This document shows positions 42,949 to 53,091 of a stretch of 64,000 nt of DNA, piece after piece; positions within the stretch are counted from its first letter, which is position 1; each line of letters begins with the position of its first letter. Source of the stretch: Lentzea nigeriaca (GTDB taxonomy: Bacteria > Actinomycetota > Actinomycetes > Mycobacteriales > Pseudonocardiaceae); NCBI RefSeq assembly GCF_016907955.1, contig NZ_JAFBCX010000021.1, positions 1 through 64,000 on the forward strand. Reading direction: 5' to 3'. The position numbers and the translations under genes are program-made. The notes beneath the pieces are model-generated. The model saw only the letters and a list, made by a program, of their open reading frames with translations, was not told the DNA's origin and did not search any database.

Positions 42949-45426
42949 ATGTCCCCCAGGCACGTTCTGCTGTCCGCCGCTCTGGCGGCTTCCCTGCTGG
43001 CAGTCGTACCCGGTTCCGGAGCCGCGGCCGAAACGGACTACACGCTCAAGGTCGACGCCTCGAAAAAGGGCGCGTCGATCGACGACACCATGTACGGCGT
43101 CTTCTTCGAGGACATCAACCGGGCTGCTGACGGCGGCCTGTACGCCGAGCTCGTCCAGAACCGCTCGTTCGAGTACGACAAGGCCGACAACGCCTCGTAC
43201 ACCAGTCTGACCGCGTGGGCGCCGCACAGCGGCACCGTAGACGTGGCCGACGACAGCGGCAGGATGAACGAGCGCAACCGCCGCTACCTCACGCTCGGCC
43301 TGCCGGCCGGTGTCATCAATTCGGGTTACAACAGCGGCATCGCGGTCCAGGAGGGCCAGCGCTACGACTTCTCCGTCTGGGCCCGCACCGACCAGGCCGC
43401 CACCCCGTTGACCGCGACCATCACCGATCCGGCTGGCAGCCCTCTGGGTGACCCGGTCAAGATCCAGGTCAAGGGCGACGGCTGGACCCGGTACGCCGGG
43501 ACCGTCCGCGCGAAGAAGTCCACGACGACCGGCCGGCTGCTCGTCACCGGCGGCGGCACCGGCACCCTGCGCCTCGACATGATCTCGCTGATGCCGCAGG
43601 ACACCTTCAAGGGCCACGGCCTGCGCCGCGACCTCGCCGAGAAGATCGCCGCGCTCAAGCCCGGCTTCGTCCGCTTCCCCGGTGGCTGCCTGGTCAACAC
43701 CGGCAGCCACTACGGCTACGACGCGCCGGACTACGAGCGCCGCCGTTCGTACCAGTGGAAGGACACGATCGGACCGGTCGAGCAGCGCGCCACGAACTGG
43801 AACTTCTGGGGCTACAACCAGTCGTACGGCCTCGGTTACTACGAGTACTTCCAGTTCAGCGAGGACATCGGCGCCATGCCGCTGCCCGTCGTGCCCGCGC
43901 TCGTCACCGGCTGCGGCCAGAACCGCGCCACGAACGACCCGGCGTTGCTGCAGCGGCACGTCCAGGACACGCTCGACCTGATCGAGTTCGCCAACGGCCC
44001 CGCCGACTCCACCTGGGGCCGCAAGCGCGCCGAGATGGGGCACCCCAAGCCGTTCAAGCTCACCCACCTCTCCGTCGGCAACGAGGAGAACCTGCCGGAC
44101 GAGTTCTTCGCGCGCTTCAGCGAGTTCCGCAAGGCGATCAACGCGAAGTACCCGGACATCACCGTCATCAGCAACTCCGGCCCCGACGACACCGGCGCCA
44201 CGTTCGACCGCCTGTGGCAGCTCAACAAGCAGACCGGCGTGAAGATGGTCGACGAGCACTACTACAACAGCCCGTCGTGGTTCCTGGAGAACAACAACCG
44301 TTACGACTCCTACGACCGCAACGGTCCCAAGGTGTTCCTCGGCGAGTACGCGTCCCTGGACAACAAGTACTTCAACGCGCTGGCCGAAGCCGCGTACATG
44401 ACCGGGCTCGAACGCAACGCCGACGTCGTGAAGCTGGCCTCGTACGCGCCACTGCTGTCCAACGAGGACTACGTGCAGTGGAAGCCGGACATGATCTGGT
44501 TCAACAACCACGCGTCGTGGGGCTCGGCGAGCTACGAGACGCAGAAGCTGTTCATGAACAACGTCGGTGACGAGGTCGTGCCCAGCACGGCATCGGCCAC
44601 GCCGTCCACCCAGGCTCCGATCACGGGCGCGATCGGCCTCTCCACGTGGGCGACCGCCGCCACCTACGACGATGTGCGCGTTACCAGCGCGTCCGGGCAG
44701 CAGCTGTTCAGCGACGACTTCTCCGGCACCGACGCGCAGTGGACGAAGACCGGCAAGGGCACGTGGAACGTCGTGAACGGCGCCTACGTCCAGTCCGACG
44801 CCGCCGCGGAGGACACGCTCGTCACCGCGGGCGACAAGAACTGGCACGACTACACGCTGAACCTCAAGGCCACCAAGCAGGCCGGCCGCGAGGGCTTCCT
44901 CGTCGCGTTCGGCGTGCGGGACACCGGCAACTTCTACTGGTGGAACCTCGGCGGCTGGAACAACACCCAGTCCGCGGTGGAGAAGGCCGTCGGCGGCGGC
45001 AAGAGCACGTTGATGAGCAACGGCACCCGCGTCGAAACGGGCCGCACCTACGACGTGCGCGTCGACGTGCGCGGACGGCACGTCGAGCTGTTCCTCGACG
45101 GCATCAAGTGGGGCGAGTTCACCGACGACAAGGCCGCGGAACCGTTCCGCCAGGTCGTCACCCGCGACCTCGCGACTGGCGAGCTCATCGTCAAGGTCGT
45201 CAACGCCCAGGACAACGCCGCCCGCACCAAGATCGACCTCGGCGTGCCGGTGGCCTCGACCGCGCGGGTCACCGTCCTGCAGGGCCGTCCCGACGACGTG
45301 AACACCGAGTTCGCCCAGCCCATCAGGCCGCGCACCCAGCAGATCAGCGTGCGCAGCTCGTTCACCCACACGTTCCCGCCGAACTCCATCACGGTCTTCC
45401 GGGTCAAGGACAGGAGCCGCAAGTGA
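42949..45426 (+). CDS. secreted GH51 alpha-L-arabinofuranosidase
   Basis: An 825-residue secreted enzyme (signal MSPRHVLLSAALAASLLAVV, probable cleavage after GAAA near 27). The GH51 part starts with MYGVFFEDINRAADGGLYAEL; a carbohydrate-binding-like beta domain is inserted near 90-205, and the barrel carries VRFPGGCLVNT, the acid/base Glu379 in SVGNEENLPDEF and the nucleophile Glu466 in FLGEYASLDN. A C-terminal concanavalin-like sugar-binding domain (about 560-730) and a beta-sandwich finish the chain. It should release terminal arabinofuranose from arabinan or arabinogalactan outside the cell. ATG 42949 begins the signal peptide. It overlaps the next gene (GTGA), forming a two-gene operon. 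Confidence 0.93.
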   Translation: MSPRHVLLSAALAASLLAVVPGSGAAAETDYTLKVDASKKGASIDDTMYGVFFEDINRAADGGLYAELVQNRSFEYDKADNASYTSLTAWAPHSGTVDVADDSGRMNERNRRYLTLGLPAGVINSGYNSGIAVQEGQRYDFSVWARTDQAATPLTATITDPAGSPLGDPVKIQVKGDGWTRYAGTVRAKKSTTTGRLLVTGGGTGTLRLDMISLMPQDTFKGHGLRRDLAEKIAALKPGFVRFPGGCLVNTGSHYGYDAPDYERRRSYQWKDTIGPVEQRATNWNFWGYNQSYGLGYYEYFQFSEDIGAMPLPVVPALVTGCGQNRATNDPALLQRHVQDTLDLIEFANGPADSTWGRKRAEMGHPKPFKLTHLSVGNEENLPDEFFARFSEFRKAINAKYPDITVISNSGPDDTGATFDRLWQLNKQTGVKMVDEHYYNSPSWFLENNNRYDSYDRNGPKVFLGEYASLDNKYFNALAEAAYMTGLERNADVVKLASYAPLLSNEDYVQWKPDMIWFNNHASWGSASYETQKLFMNNVGDEVVPSTASATPSTQAPITGAIGLSTWATAATYDDVRVTSASGQQLFSDDFSGTDAQWTKTGKGTWNVVNGAYVQSDAAAEDTLVTAGDKNWHDYTLNLKATKQAGREGFLVAFGVRDTGNFYWWNLGGWNNTQSAVEKAVGGGKSTLMSNGTRVETGRTYDVRVDVRGRHVELFLDGIKWGEFTDDKAAEPFRQVVTRDLATGELIVKVVNAQDNAARTKIDLGVPVASTARVTVLQGRPDDVNTEFAQPIRPRTQQISVRSSFTHTFPPNSITVFRVKDRSRK

Positions 45427-46862
45427 TCGACCGCAGATCCCTGCTGCTGGGCACGGGCGGTGTCCTCGCCGCCACCGGAACGCTGTCCCTCGCGGGCTCG
45501 GCGGCCGGTGCGGCGGCGCCGGAGCCGGCCGCCGAGCTGCCCACCCGCAACCCGCTGGTCGAGCAGCGCGCCGACCCGTTCATCACCCCGCCGACCGACG
45601 GCATGTACTACCTGACCGGATCCGTGCCGGAGTACGACCGGATCGTCGTGCGCGGCGCGTCCACGTTGGACGGCCTGACCTCCGCGCGGGAGCGGACCAT
45701 CTGGCGCAGGCCCGCGTCCGGCAAGATGGGCGGCTACATCTGGGCGCCGGAACTGCACCGCATCGACGGCAAGTGGTACATCTACTTCGCCGCCGGTGAC
45801 AAGGACGAGCCGTTCCGCATCCGCACGTACGTCCTGGAGTCGCCGAACGCCGACCCGCGCGAGAGCGGCTGGGTGCTGCGCGGCCAGATGATCACCCATC
45901 TGGACACGTTCACACTGGACTCGACGACGTTCGCGCACCGCGGCAAGCGTTACTTCCTGTGGGCGCAGAACGACCCGGCCGTCGGCTCCGGCACCAACCT
46001 CTACATCGCCGAGATGGCCTCACCGCTCGCGCTCAAGACCACGCCGGTGCGGATCGCGACGCCCACTTTGTCGTGGGAGGTGCAGGGATTCCGGGTGAAC
46101 GAGGGGCCCGCGGTGCTGATCCGCAACGGCCGCGTGTTCGTCACGTTCTCCGCGAGCGCCACCGACGCCCGCTACTGCATGGGCCTGCTGACCGCGGACG
46201 AGAACGCGAACCTGCTCGACGCGCGGTCGTGGACGAAGTCGCCGCAGCCGATCTTCGCCACCCACGCGCCGACGTCGCAGTACGGGCCGGGGCACAACTC
46301 GTTCACCACGGTCGGCGACATGGACGTGCTGGTCTACCACGCCCGCGACTACCGCGACATCAACGGTGATCCGCTGTTCGACCCGAACCGGCACACCCGC
46401 GTGCAGCGGCTGCACTGGAACGACGACGGCACACCGAGCTTCGGCGTCCCGGTCGGCAAGGGCGGCCCGATCTCGCGGCTGGCCACACTGGACGGGCTGC
46501 ACGTGCGGCACTACGAGTACCAGCTGCGGGTCGACGGCAACGTCCGCGACCTGGCCGACTCGCAGTTCCGGTTCGTGCCGGGCTTCCTGGGCACCGGCAC
46601 GGTCGCCCTGCAGTCGGTCAACTTCCCCGACCGGTACGTGCGGGTGGACGGCGACGTCGTGCGCATCGACCCGTTCGAGGACTCCGACGCCTACGGCCGG
46701 GCGGCGAGTTTCCGGCGCGTTCCGGGGCTCGCCGACGGCAAGGCGATTTCGTTGAATGTTGGAGCAGATTCTTATCTCATTCACGATCGGGGCAGACTGG
46801 TGTCCGGCAGACCCGGTAACGACCGCGACGCGCGCCGACGTGCGACGTTCCGGCTCGAATAG
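45423..46862 (+). CDS. secreted GH43 arabinofuranosidase with CBM42 (AbfB) domain
   Basis: A 479-residue protein. GTG 45423, after AGGAGCC, overlaps the GH51 stop. The N-terminus VIDRRSLLLGTGGVLAATG looks like a twin-arginine signal. Residues about 40-340 form the GH43 five-bladed propeller: QRADPFITPPTDGMYYLTG (catalytic base Asp), GYIWAPELHRIDGKWYIYF, an HLDTFTLDSTTF blade and FRVNEGPAVLIRNGRVF (probable acid Glu). Residues about 350-479 match an arabinofuranose-binding AbfB/CBM42 module (LQSVNFPDRYVRVDGDVV, FRRVPGLADGKAISLNV). This combination acts on arabinan or arabinogalactan side chains. Confidence 0.92.
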   Translation: MIDRRSLLLGTGGVLAATGTLSLAGSAAGAAAPEPAAELPTRNPLVEQRADPFITPPTDGMYYLTGSVPEYDRIVVRGASTLDGLTSARERTIWRRPASGKMGGYIWAPELHRIDGKWYIYFAAGDKDEPFRIRTYVLESPNADPRESGWVLRGQMITHLDTFTLDSTTFAHRGKRYFLWAQNDPAVGSGTNLYIAEMASPLALKTTPVRIATPTLSWEVQGFRVNEGPAVLIRNGRVFVTFSASATDARYCMGLLTADENANLLDARSWTKSPQPIFATHAPTSQYGPGHNSFTTVGDMDVLVYHARDYRDINGDPLFDPNRHTRVQRLHWNDDGTPSFGVPVGKGGPISRLATLDGLHVRHYEYQLRVDGNVRDLADSQFRFVPGFLGTGTVALQSVNFPDRYVRVDGDVVRIDPFEDSDAYGRAASFRRVPGLADGKAISLNVGADSYLIHDRGRLVSGRPGNDRDARRRATFRLE

Positions 46863-46898
46863 GGGTCACAATGGGTGTGCAGAGCCAAGGCTGACGGG

Positions 46899-46912
46899 TG
46901 TTATCGCTAACA
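46899..46912. promoter_or_regulatory. arabinose-regulon operator, copy 4
   Basis: TGTTATCGCTAACA, 33 bases before the LacI-family gene. It is the exact reverse complement of copy 5 before araB, which links the regulator gene and the catabolic operon to the same protein and suggests autoregulation. Confidence 0.8.
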
Positions 46913-46945
46913 TCATCGGTCTAGACCAAGGATCGGAGATTGTTC

Positions 46946-47959
46946 GTGGACCAGAAGACCACGCGTGACCCCGCGATGACCGACGTCGCCCGCCTCGCCG
47001 GGGTGTCGCACCAGACGGTCTCGCGCGTCCTCAACGATCACCCGAACGTTCGCGAACAGACCCGCCTGCGGGTCCGCGCCGCCATCAAGGAGCTGGGCTA
47101 CCGGCCCAACCGGGCGGCTCGTGCGCTGGTCACGGGCAAGACGCAGCTGATCGGCGTGGTGGCGCAGAACTCGACGCTGTACGGCCCGGCCTCGCTGCTG
47201 TCCGCCTTCGAGGAGGCGGCGGGCGAGGCCGGGTTCGCGGTCAGCGTCGGCAGGGTGAAGGTGCTCGACCGCGAGTCGATAGCCGCCGCTGTCGAACGCC
47301 ACCGCGACCAGCGCGTGGCGGGCATCGTGGTCATCGCGCCGAACTCGTCCGCGGCCGACGCGCTCGCGGACGTGCCGGCGGAACTGCCGCTCGTGACGGT
47401 GGACGGCGACCCGGACCGGTCGACGCCACTGGTCACTGTGGACCAGGGCGTCGGCGCGTACGACGCCACCACGCTTCTGCTACAGGCGGGCCACGAGACG
47501 GTGTGGCACGTCTCCGGTCCGACCGACTGGTTCGACGCGGCCGGTCGCGTGCACGGCTGGCGCCGGGCGCTGGAGATGCACAACGCGGAGGTGCCTCCCG
47601 TCATGGCGGCGGACTGGAGTGCCGCCTCCGGCTACAAGGCGGGGCAGATGCTGGCGCGGATGCCCGAGGTCACCGCGGTGTTCGCGTCGAACGACCACCT
47701 CGCGCTGGGCGTGCTGCGGGCGATGCACGAACGCGGCAGGCGGGTCCCGCACGACGTGAGCGTCGTCGGGTTCGACGACGTGCCGGAGGCGGCGTACTTC
47801 ATCCCGCCGCTCACGACGGTCCGCCCCGACTTCGCGGCGGTCGCGCGGGAGACGCTCGGCCTCCTGCTGGAACAGGTCAGCGAGGGCGAGTCGGCGCAGT
47901 CGCGGCGGACGATAGCGCCGGTGCTCGTGCAGCGCGAGAGCGTCGCACCGCCCGCCTAG
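46946..47959 (+). CDS. LacI-family transcriptional regulator of the arabinose regulon
   Basis: A 337-residue LacI/GalR regulator. The helix-turn-helix and hinge are clear: MTDVARLAGVSHQTVSRVLN, then ELGYRPNRAARAL. The ligand-binding part follows the usual pattern (IGVVAQNSTLYGPASLL, AGIVVIAPNSS, WHVSGPTDWFDAAGRVHGW, AVFASNDHLALGVLRAMHERG, VSVVGFDDVPEAAYFIPPLTTV). GTG 46946 was preferred over TTG 46940 because GGAG at 46935-46938 is then seven bases away. It lies in the middle of the arabinose genes and carries the shared operator in its own promoter. It is the best candidate for the repressor of all seven sites; the inducer is probably arabinose or an oligosaccharide. Confidence 0.92.
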   Translation: MDQKTTRDPAMTDVARLAGVSHQTVSRVLNDHPNVREQTRLRVRAAIKELGYRPNRAARALVTGKTQLIGVVAQNSTLYGPASLLSAFEEAAGEAGFAVSVGRVKVLDRESIAAAVERHRDQRVAGIVVIAPNSSAADALADVPAELPLVTVDGDPDRSTPLVTVDQGVGAYDATTLLLQAGHETVWHVSGPTDWFDAAGRVHGWRRALEMHNAEVPPVMAADWSAASGYKAGQMLARMPEVTAVFASNDHLALGVLRAMHERGRRVPHDVSVVGFDDVPEAAYFIPPLTTVRPDFAAVARETLGLLLEQVSEGESAQSRRTIAPVLVQRESVAPPA

Positions 47960-47960
47960 A

Positions 47961-48067
47961 CAGTGGTGCGACTCGGAACGTTGGCGAGGTAAATCGCGCT
48001 CAGCAGGGCACCGCGATGCACCCGTCTGACCGCGGGTTCCTCGGCAACGTTCCGCGCCACACCACTG
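47961..48067. repeat. inverted repeat with 29-base arms after the LacI gene
   Basis: The left arm at 47961-47989 (starting CAGTGGTGCG) is the reverse complement of 48039-48067 (ending ACACCACTG) at 25 of 29 positions. The 49-base spacer itself contains an ATCGCG...CGCGAT pairing. It begins one base after the LacI stop codon. It may be a structured 3' end, or a small non-autonomous element. The gap 47960-48272 holds no gene. Confidence 0.6.
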
Positions 48068-48134
48068 GACCAGTCCGTTCACCGCGTTCGACGGGTTGTT
48101 CGATCGTTTCTCTGACAGCGCAGTCAGGAGGCTG

Positions 48135-48172
48135 AAGGACCTCTGCCGGTGCCTCACCGGCAGGGGTCCTTT
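48135..48172 (+). terminator. strong intrinsic terminator between LacI gene and araB
   Basis: AAGGACC-CTGCCGGTG pairs with CACCGGCAG-GGTCCTTT around a three-base loop with a single T/G internal mismatch. It is flanked by A and T runs, so it can act in both directions. It insulates araB from readthrough. Confidence 0.85.
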
Positions 48173-48250
48173 GTCGTGCGTTCACTCTTCTGCACATACC
48201 GGTTCTATCAAGGCTTTCACGTCTCCCCGATCGCATCTTGACGCGCCGAA

Positions 48251-48264
48251 TGTTAGCGATAACA
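48251..48264. promoter_or_regulatory. arabinose-regulon operator, copy 5
   Basis: TGTTAGCGATAACA, ending eight bases before the araB GTG. Repressor binding here would cover the transcription or translation start of araBDA. Confidence 0.8.
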
Positions 48265-48272
48265 CTCAGGTC

Positions 48273-49955
48273 GTGACTGACAAGACGATCCATCCCGACG
48301 CCTGTGTGGTGGGCGTCGACTTCGGCACGCTTTCCGGTCGCGCGGTGGTTGTGCGCGTCCGTGACGGCGCCGAGCTCGGCACCGCCGTGCACGACTACCG
48401 CCACGGCGTGGTGGACAGCGTTCTGCCGGTGACGGGCCGGGCCCTGCCGCCGGAGTGGGCGCTGCAGGTGCCGTCCGACTACGTCGACGTGCTCCGGACC
48501 GCCGTGCCACAGGCCGTCGAGAACGCGGGTGTGGCGCCGGAGCTGGTCATCGGCATCGGCACGGACTTCACCGCCTGCACGATGGTTCCGGTGACGGCCG
48601 ACGGGACGCCGCTGTGCGAGCTGCCGGAGTTCGCCGAGAACCCGCACGCCTACATCAAGCTGTGGCGCCACCACGCGGCCCAGCCGCAGGCCGACCGCAT
48701 CAACGAGCTCGCCCGCGACCGCAAGGAGTCGTGGCTGCCCCGCTACGGCGGCCTCATCTCCTCGGAGTGGGAGTTCGCCAAGGGCCTGCAGGTGCTCGAG
48801 GAGGCGCCCGAGGTCTACGCGGCGATGGAGCACTGGGTCGAGGCCGCCGACTGGATCGTCTGGCAGCTCACCGGCCAGTACACCCGCAACGCCTGCACCG
48901 CCGGCTACAAGGGCATCCTCCAGGACGGTGCGTACCCGAGCGAGGAGTTCCTCGCCGAGCTCAACCCGGCGTTCGCGACGTTCGTGGCCGACAAGCTCGA
49001 CCACCCGCTGTCCGCGCTCGGCGACCGCGCCGGGTCGCTGACCGCCCAGGCCGCCGCGTGGACCGGGCTGCCGGAAGGCATCGCGGTCTCGGTCGGCAAC
49101 GTCGACGCCCACGTCACCGCGCCCGCCGCGCAGGCGGTCGAGCCCGGCCAGATGGTCGCGATCATGGGCACCTCCACGTGCCACGTGATGAGCGGCGAGG
49201 TGCTGCGCGAAGTTCCTGGCATGTGCGGTGTGGTCGACGGCGGCATCATCCCCGGCCTCTGGGGTTACGAGGCAGGGCAGAGCGGTGTCGGCGACATCTT
49301 CGGCTGGTTCGTGAAGAACCAGGTGCCGCCCGCCTACCACGAGCAGGCGCGGGAACGCGGTATCACCGTGCACGAGCTGCTCACCGAGCTCGCCTCCGGG
49401 CAGGCCGTCGGCGAGCACGGCCTGATCGCACTGGACTGGCACAGCGGCAACAGGTCCGTGCTGGTCGATCACGAACTGTCCGGTGTGGTCATCGGGCAGA
49501 CGCTGGCGACCCGCGCGGAGGACGTCTACCGCGCGCTGCTGGAGGCCACCGCGTTCGGCACCAGGGTCATCGTGGACACGTTCACCGACGCCGGCGTGCC
49601 GGTGACCGAGCTCGTGATCGCGGGCGGCCTGATCAAGAACGAACTGCTGATGCAGATCTACGCCGACGTGCTCGACCTGCCGCTGTCGGTGATCGGTTCC
49701 GCGCAGGGACCGGCGCTCGGCTCCGCGATGCACGCGGCCGTCGCCGCGGGCGCGTACGACGACATTCGCGCCGCCGCTGCCGCCATGGGGTCGGTGCGCC
49801 GCGACGTCTTCACGCCGATCCCGGAGAACGTCGAGGCCTACGAGCGGTTGTTCGTCGACTACCAGGAACTGCACGACTACTTCGGCAGGGGCGGCAACGA
49901 CGTCATGCGTCGCCTGCGCAAGTACCGCCGTGACGCCTTGGAGGGGAAGAGCTGA
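48273..49955 (+). CDS. araB: L-ribulokinase
   Basis: A 560-residue FGGY-family kinase that phosphorylates L-ribulose to L-ribulose 5-phosphate. Family marks: [16 protein letters not shown] at the N-terminus (phosphate-binding), [71 protein letters not shown] and [21 protein letters not shown] near the end. The length is normal for bacterial AraB. GTG 48273 starts the conserved region and lies just after the operator; the ribosome site is weak. Its stop overlaps the araD start (TGATG), so araB, araD and araA form one operon. Confidence 0.96.
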   Translation: MTDKTIHPDACVVGVDFGTLSGRAVVVRVRDGAELGTAVHDYRHGVVDSVLPVTGRALPPEWALQVPSDYVDVLRTAVPQAVENAGVAPELVIGIGTDFTACTMVPVTADGTPLCELPEFAENPHAYIKLWRHHAAQPQADRINELARDRKESWLPRYGGLISSEWEFAKGLQVLEEAPEVYAAMEHWVEAADWIVWQLTGQYTRNACTAGYKGILQDGAYPSEEFLAELNPAFATFVADKLDHPLSALGDRAGSLTAQAAAWTGLPEGIAVSVGNVDAHVTAPAAQAVEPGQMVAIMGTSTCHVMSGEVLREVPGMCGVVDGGIIPGLWGYEAGQSGVGDIFGWFVKNQVPPAYHEQARERGITVHELLTELASGQAVGEHGLIALDWHSGNRSVLVDHELSGVVIGQTLATRAEDVYRALLEATAFGTRVIVDTFTDAGVPVTELVIAGGLIKNELLMQIYADVLDLPLSVIGSAQGPALGSAMHAAVAAGAYDDIRAAAAAMGSVRRDVFTPIPENVEAYERLFVDYQELHDYFGRGGNDVMRRLRKYRRDALEGKS

Positions 49956-50608
49956 TGTCCGCCACGGCAGAGCTTCGGCGCACTGTCGCCGACCTGCACC
50001 GCGAGCTGACCAAGTACGAGCTGGTGATCTGGACGGCGGGCAACGTCTCCGCGCGAGTGCCAGGCCACGACCTCATGGTCATCAAGCCGTCCGGTGTGTC
50101 CTACGACGAGCTCGGTCCCGAGGCGATGGTCGTGACCGACCTGCACGGCAACCTCGTGGAAGGCGAGTTCGCCCCGTCGTCGGACACCGCGGCGCATGCG
50201 TACGTGTACCGGCACATGCCCGAGGTGAACGGGGTCGTGCACACGCATTCGCCTTACGCCACAGCGTGGGCGGCGCGCGGCGAGCCCATCCCGTGCGTGC
50301 TGACGATGATCGCGGACGAGTTCGGCGGGGAGATCCCCGTCGGCCCGTTCGCGTTGATCGGCGACGACTCGATCGGCCGCGGCATCGTGGAAACGTTGCG
50401 CACCAGCCGGTCCAGCGCCGTGCTGATGCGCAACCACGGCCCGTTCACGATCGGCCCGTCCGCTCGTGCCGCGGTGAAGTCCGCGGTGATGCTGGAGGAC
50501 GTCGCGCGCACCGTCCACTTCGCACTCCAGCTCGGCAAGGCCTCCGCCATCGACCAGCAGGACGTCGACCGGCTTTACGAGCGCTACCAGAACGTCTACG
50601 GGCAGTGA
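49955..50608 (+). CDS. araD: L-ribulose-5-phosphate 4-epimerase
   Basis: A 217-residue class II aldolase-fold enzyme converting L-ribulose 5-phosphate to D-xylulose 5-phosphate. It carries [21 protein letters not shown], the zinc-binding [14 protein letters not shown] and the later [18 protein letters not shown] with the third histidine. The length is close to the usual 220-230 residues. ATG 49955 shares one base with the araB stop. araA follows after 17 bases. Confidence 0.95.
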   Translation: MSATAELRRTVADLHRELTKYELVIWTAGNVSARVPGHDLMVIKPSGVSYDELGPEAMVVTDLHGNLVEGEFAPSSDTAAHAYVYRHMPEVNGVVHTHSPYATAWAARGEPIPCVLTMIADEFGGEIPVGPFALIGDDSIGRGIVETLRTSRSSAVLMRNHGPFTIGPSARAAVKSAVMLEDVARTVHFALQLGKASAIDQQDVDRLYERYQNVYGQ

Positions 50609-50625
50609 GCCCACGAGGAGAGCAC

Positions 50626-52134
50626 ATGTCGTTCGCGGGCAAGCCGCAGGTCTGGTTCCTCACCGGCAGCCAGCACCTCTACGGTCCTGAGACGCTCGAC
50701 CAGGTGGCCGCGCAGTCGCAGCAGATCCAGCAGATGCTCGCCGAGTCCGGGCGGATCAGCGCCGAGATCGTGTGGAAGCCGGTGCTGACCGACGCGGCCG
50801 CGATCCGCGCGATCATGCAGACGGCGAACAACGACCCGTCGTGCGTCGGCGTGATCGCGTGGATGCACACGTTCTCGCCGGCCAAGATGTGGATCACCGG
50901 GCTCGACCTGCTGCGCAAGCCGTTGCTGCACCTGCACACGCAGCTCAACGAGGCGTTGCCGTGGTCGACCATCGACATGGACTTCATGAACCTCAACCAG
51001 GCCGCCCACGGCGACCGGGAGTTCGCGTACGTCCAGACCCGCATCGGTGTGGCGCGCAAGACCGTCGCCGGGCACGCCAGCGACCCGCAGCTGGCCGAGC
51101 GCATCGACGGCTGGGCGCGGGCCGCGGCCGGGTTCGCGCACATGCGGTCGTTGCGGCTGGCGCGGTTCGGCGACAACATGCGCGACGTCGCGGTGACCGA
51201 GGGCGACAAGGTCGAGGCGGAGCTGCGGTTCGGCGTCTCGGTGAACACCTACGGGGTCAACGACCTCGTCGAGGTGGTGGACGCGGTGTCCGACGCGGAC
51301 ATCGACCTGCTCGTGGCCGACTACGCCGAGGCGTACCGGCTCGCTCCCGAGCTGGCGCGCGGGGGAGACCGGCACGCGTCGCTGCGTTACGCCGCCCGCA
51401 TCGAGATCGGCCTGCGGTCCTTTTTGGACGACGGCGGTTTCGGTGCGTTCACCACGAACTTCCAGGACCTGGGCGGCCTCCGGCAGCTGCCGGGCCTCGC
51501 GGTGCAGCGGCTCATGGCCGACGGCTACGGCTTCGGCGGTGAGGGCGACTGGAAAACCTCGGCGTTGCTCGCCGCGGTGAAGGCGATGGGCGCGGGGACC
51601 GGCCGCGGCACGTCCTTCATGGAGGACTACACCTACCACTTCGGACCGGGTGAGCCGAAGGTGCTGGGCGCGCACATGCTGGAGGTGTGCCCGACGATCG
51701 CGGACGAGGTGCCGTCCTGCGAGATCCACCAGCTCGGCATCGGCGACCGGGAGGACCCGGTGCGGCTGGTGTTCGACGCGGCACCCGGCCAGGGCGTGGT
51801 GATCGGTCTCGCGGACCTCGGCGACCGCTTCCGGTTGGTGGCCAACGAGATCGAGGTCGTCGGACCGGACGAGCCGCTGCCGAACCTGCCCGTCGCGCGG
51901 GCGGTGTGGAAGCCGGCGCCGTCGCTCTCCACGTCCGCCGAGTGCTGGCTCACCGCGGGCGGTCCGCACCACACCGTGCTGACCCAGGCCGTCGGAGCGG
52001 AGACGCTGCACGACTTCGCCACGATGGCGGCCACCGAACTGGTGCTGATCGACTCGTCGACCACGCCGGCCCAGTTCGGTGACCGGTTGCGCTGGAACGC
52101 TGCCTACCACCGTCTGGCAGCGGGAATGCGCTGA
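50626..52134 (+). CDS. araA: L-arabinose isomerase
   Basis: A 502-residue enzyme isomerising L-arabinose to L-ribulose, normal length for AraA. It opens [19 protein letters not shown], with [19 protein letters not shown], the metal-site regions [20 protein letters not shown] and [17 protein letters not shown] (manganese-binding glutamates and a histidine), and [15 protein letters not shown] near the end. ATG 50626 follows GAGGAG at good spacing. It is the last gene of araBDA. Its final 31 bases overlap the converging hydrolase gene. Confidence 0.96.
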   Translation: MSFAGKPQVWFLTGSQHLYGPETLDQVAAQSQQIQQMLAESGRISAEIVWKPVLTDAAAIRAIMQTANNDPSCVGVIAWMHTFSPAKMWITGLDLLRKPLLHLHTQLNEALPWSTIDMDFMNLNQAAHGDREFAYVQTRIGVARKTVAGHASDPQLAERIDGWARAAAGFAHMRSLRLARFGDNMRDVAVTEGDKVEAELRFGVSVNTYGVNDLVEVVDAVSDADIDLLVADYAEAYRLAPELARGGDRHASLRYAARIEIGLRSFLDDGGFGAFTTNFQDLGGLRQLPGLAVQRLMADGYGFGGEGDWKTSALLAAVKAMGAGTGRGTSFMEDYTYHFGPGEPKVLGAHMLEVCPTIADEVPSCEIHQLGIGDREDPVRLVFDAAPGQGVVIGLADLGDRFRLVANEIEVVGPDEPLPNLPVARAVWKPAPSLSTSAECWLTAGGPHHTVLTQAVGAETLHDFATMAATELVLIDSSTTPAQFGDRLRWNAAYHRLAAGMR

Positions 52135-52937
52135 CACAGGTCGCGCGCGTAGAACGCGGCGATCCGCTTCCACATCGCGACGGGGTTGGAGTACATCGGG
52201 AAGTGCCCGCTGTGCGGGATCTCGGCGAGCTCCACCCCGTTCGCGTCGAGGCTGGGCAGGTATGACAGGGAAGCGCATTCCTCGCCGTACAGGTACATCT
52301 TCGGGCACGGCAGCGAGAGGAACTTCGGGAGCAGATCGCCGTGGTCGGCCAGTTCGACCATCGAGCGGAAGACACCGTGCACGATGCCGCGGTGGACTTT
52401 GTGCGTGAGGCTTGCCGCATACAGACCACTCGCGTACTGCGGTGAGCGGCGTGCGTGCTCGGCGAACTGGACGAGGAAGTCGCCAGGGTCCTGACTCAGC
52501 ACCTGCCTGCTCAGCACGCAGTCCTCGGGGGCGAGCGTGCCCTTGATGTTGACGAAGCTGAGCACGCGACCCGGCTGGCGGTGTGCCAGCAGAAGTGCCG
52601 TGAGACCGCCCATCGCGTGCCCCACCAGGTGATACCGCCCGATGCCCGCCCGGTCGAGCACCGCCTGCGCCGTGTCCACGAGGAACGGCACGTCGACAGC
52701 GGCGAGATCGTCGCACCGCGTGGCGCCGCAGCCCGGTGCGTCGTAGGCGAGGAAGGCACGGCTGGAGAAGTCGTGCCGCAGCGTGATGTCGGTGTAGTCC
52801 TCCTTGCTCGTGCCGAACCCGTGCAGGAACACGATCGGCTCGTCGTTGCCGCCGCGGCGCACCGCGGCGATCTTGAGGTTCACGCCCTGGACTCTCAGGC
52901 GAAGTTGTTCGTGCACGGCTTCGTGCCCCAGTGGCAT
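52104..52937 (-). CDS. alpha/beta-hydrolase-fold protein with Ala in place of the nucleophilic Ser
   Basis: A 277-residue alpha/beta-hydrolase: [20 protein letters not shown] (oxyanion region), [16 protein letters not shown], then the nucleophile elbow [15 protein letters not shown], where the expected GxSxG is G-H-A-M-G, and a late His in [14 protein letters not shown]. The plus-strand codon is unambiguous (GCG alanine on the coding strand). Acid (YLYGEE) and His remain, so the protein may be a binding protein, or may use another residue. An arabinose-regulon operator lies 61 bases upstream, which suggests a role in plant-polymer use. ATG 52937 starts the family homology. The 3' end overlaps araA, tail to tail. 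Confidence 0.82.
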   Translation of the reverse strand: MPLGHEAVHEQLRLRVQGVNLKIAAVRRGGNDEPIVFLHGFGTSKEDYTDITLRHDFSSRAFLAYDAPGCGATRCDDLAAVDVPFLVDTAQAVLDRAGIGRYHLVGHAMGGLTALLLAHRQPGRVLSFVNIKGTLAPEDCVLSRQVLSQDPGDFLVQFAEHARRSPQYASGLYAASLTHKVHRGIVHGVFRSMVELADHGDLLPKFLSLPCPKMYLYGEECASLSYLPSLDANGVELAEIPHSGHFPMYSNPVAMWKRIAAFYARDLCQRIPAARRW

Positions 52938-52998
52938 GGCGGTCCCCGGATTCTGCGCAGGTGCGGACTGCGGAAGAGGTCGCCAGCATTGCACTTGC

Positions 52999-53012
52999 TG
53001 TGAACGCTCACA
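52999..53012. promoter_or_regulatory. arabinose-regulon operator, copy 6
   Basis: TGTGAACGCTCACA, nearly a perfect palindrome, midway between the diverging hydrolase gene and the duplicated-domain protein gene. It may control both. Confidence 0.75.
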
Positions 53013-53091
53013 AGTAGTTGAACCGTTGATCGCCCCGGTCCGTATCCCGCTGTGCCGGCAGATCTCGTCCACTGATTCGTGAGGGTTCGAA

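Noticed and set aside
42940-45369. Long minus-strand frame across the GH51 gene
   Set aside because: The plus strand has a signal peptide, catalytic motifs and codon bias; the minus frame has none.
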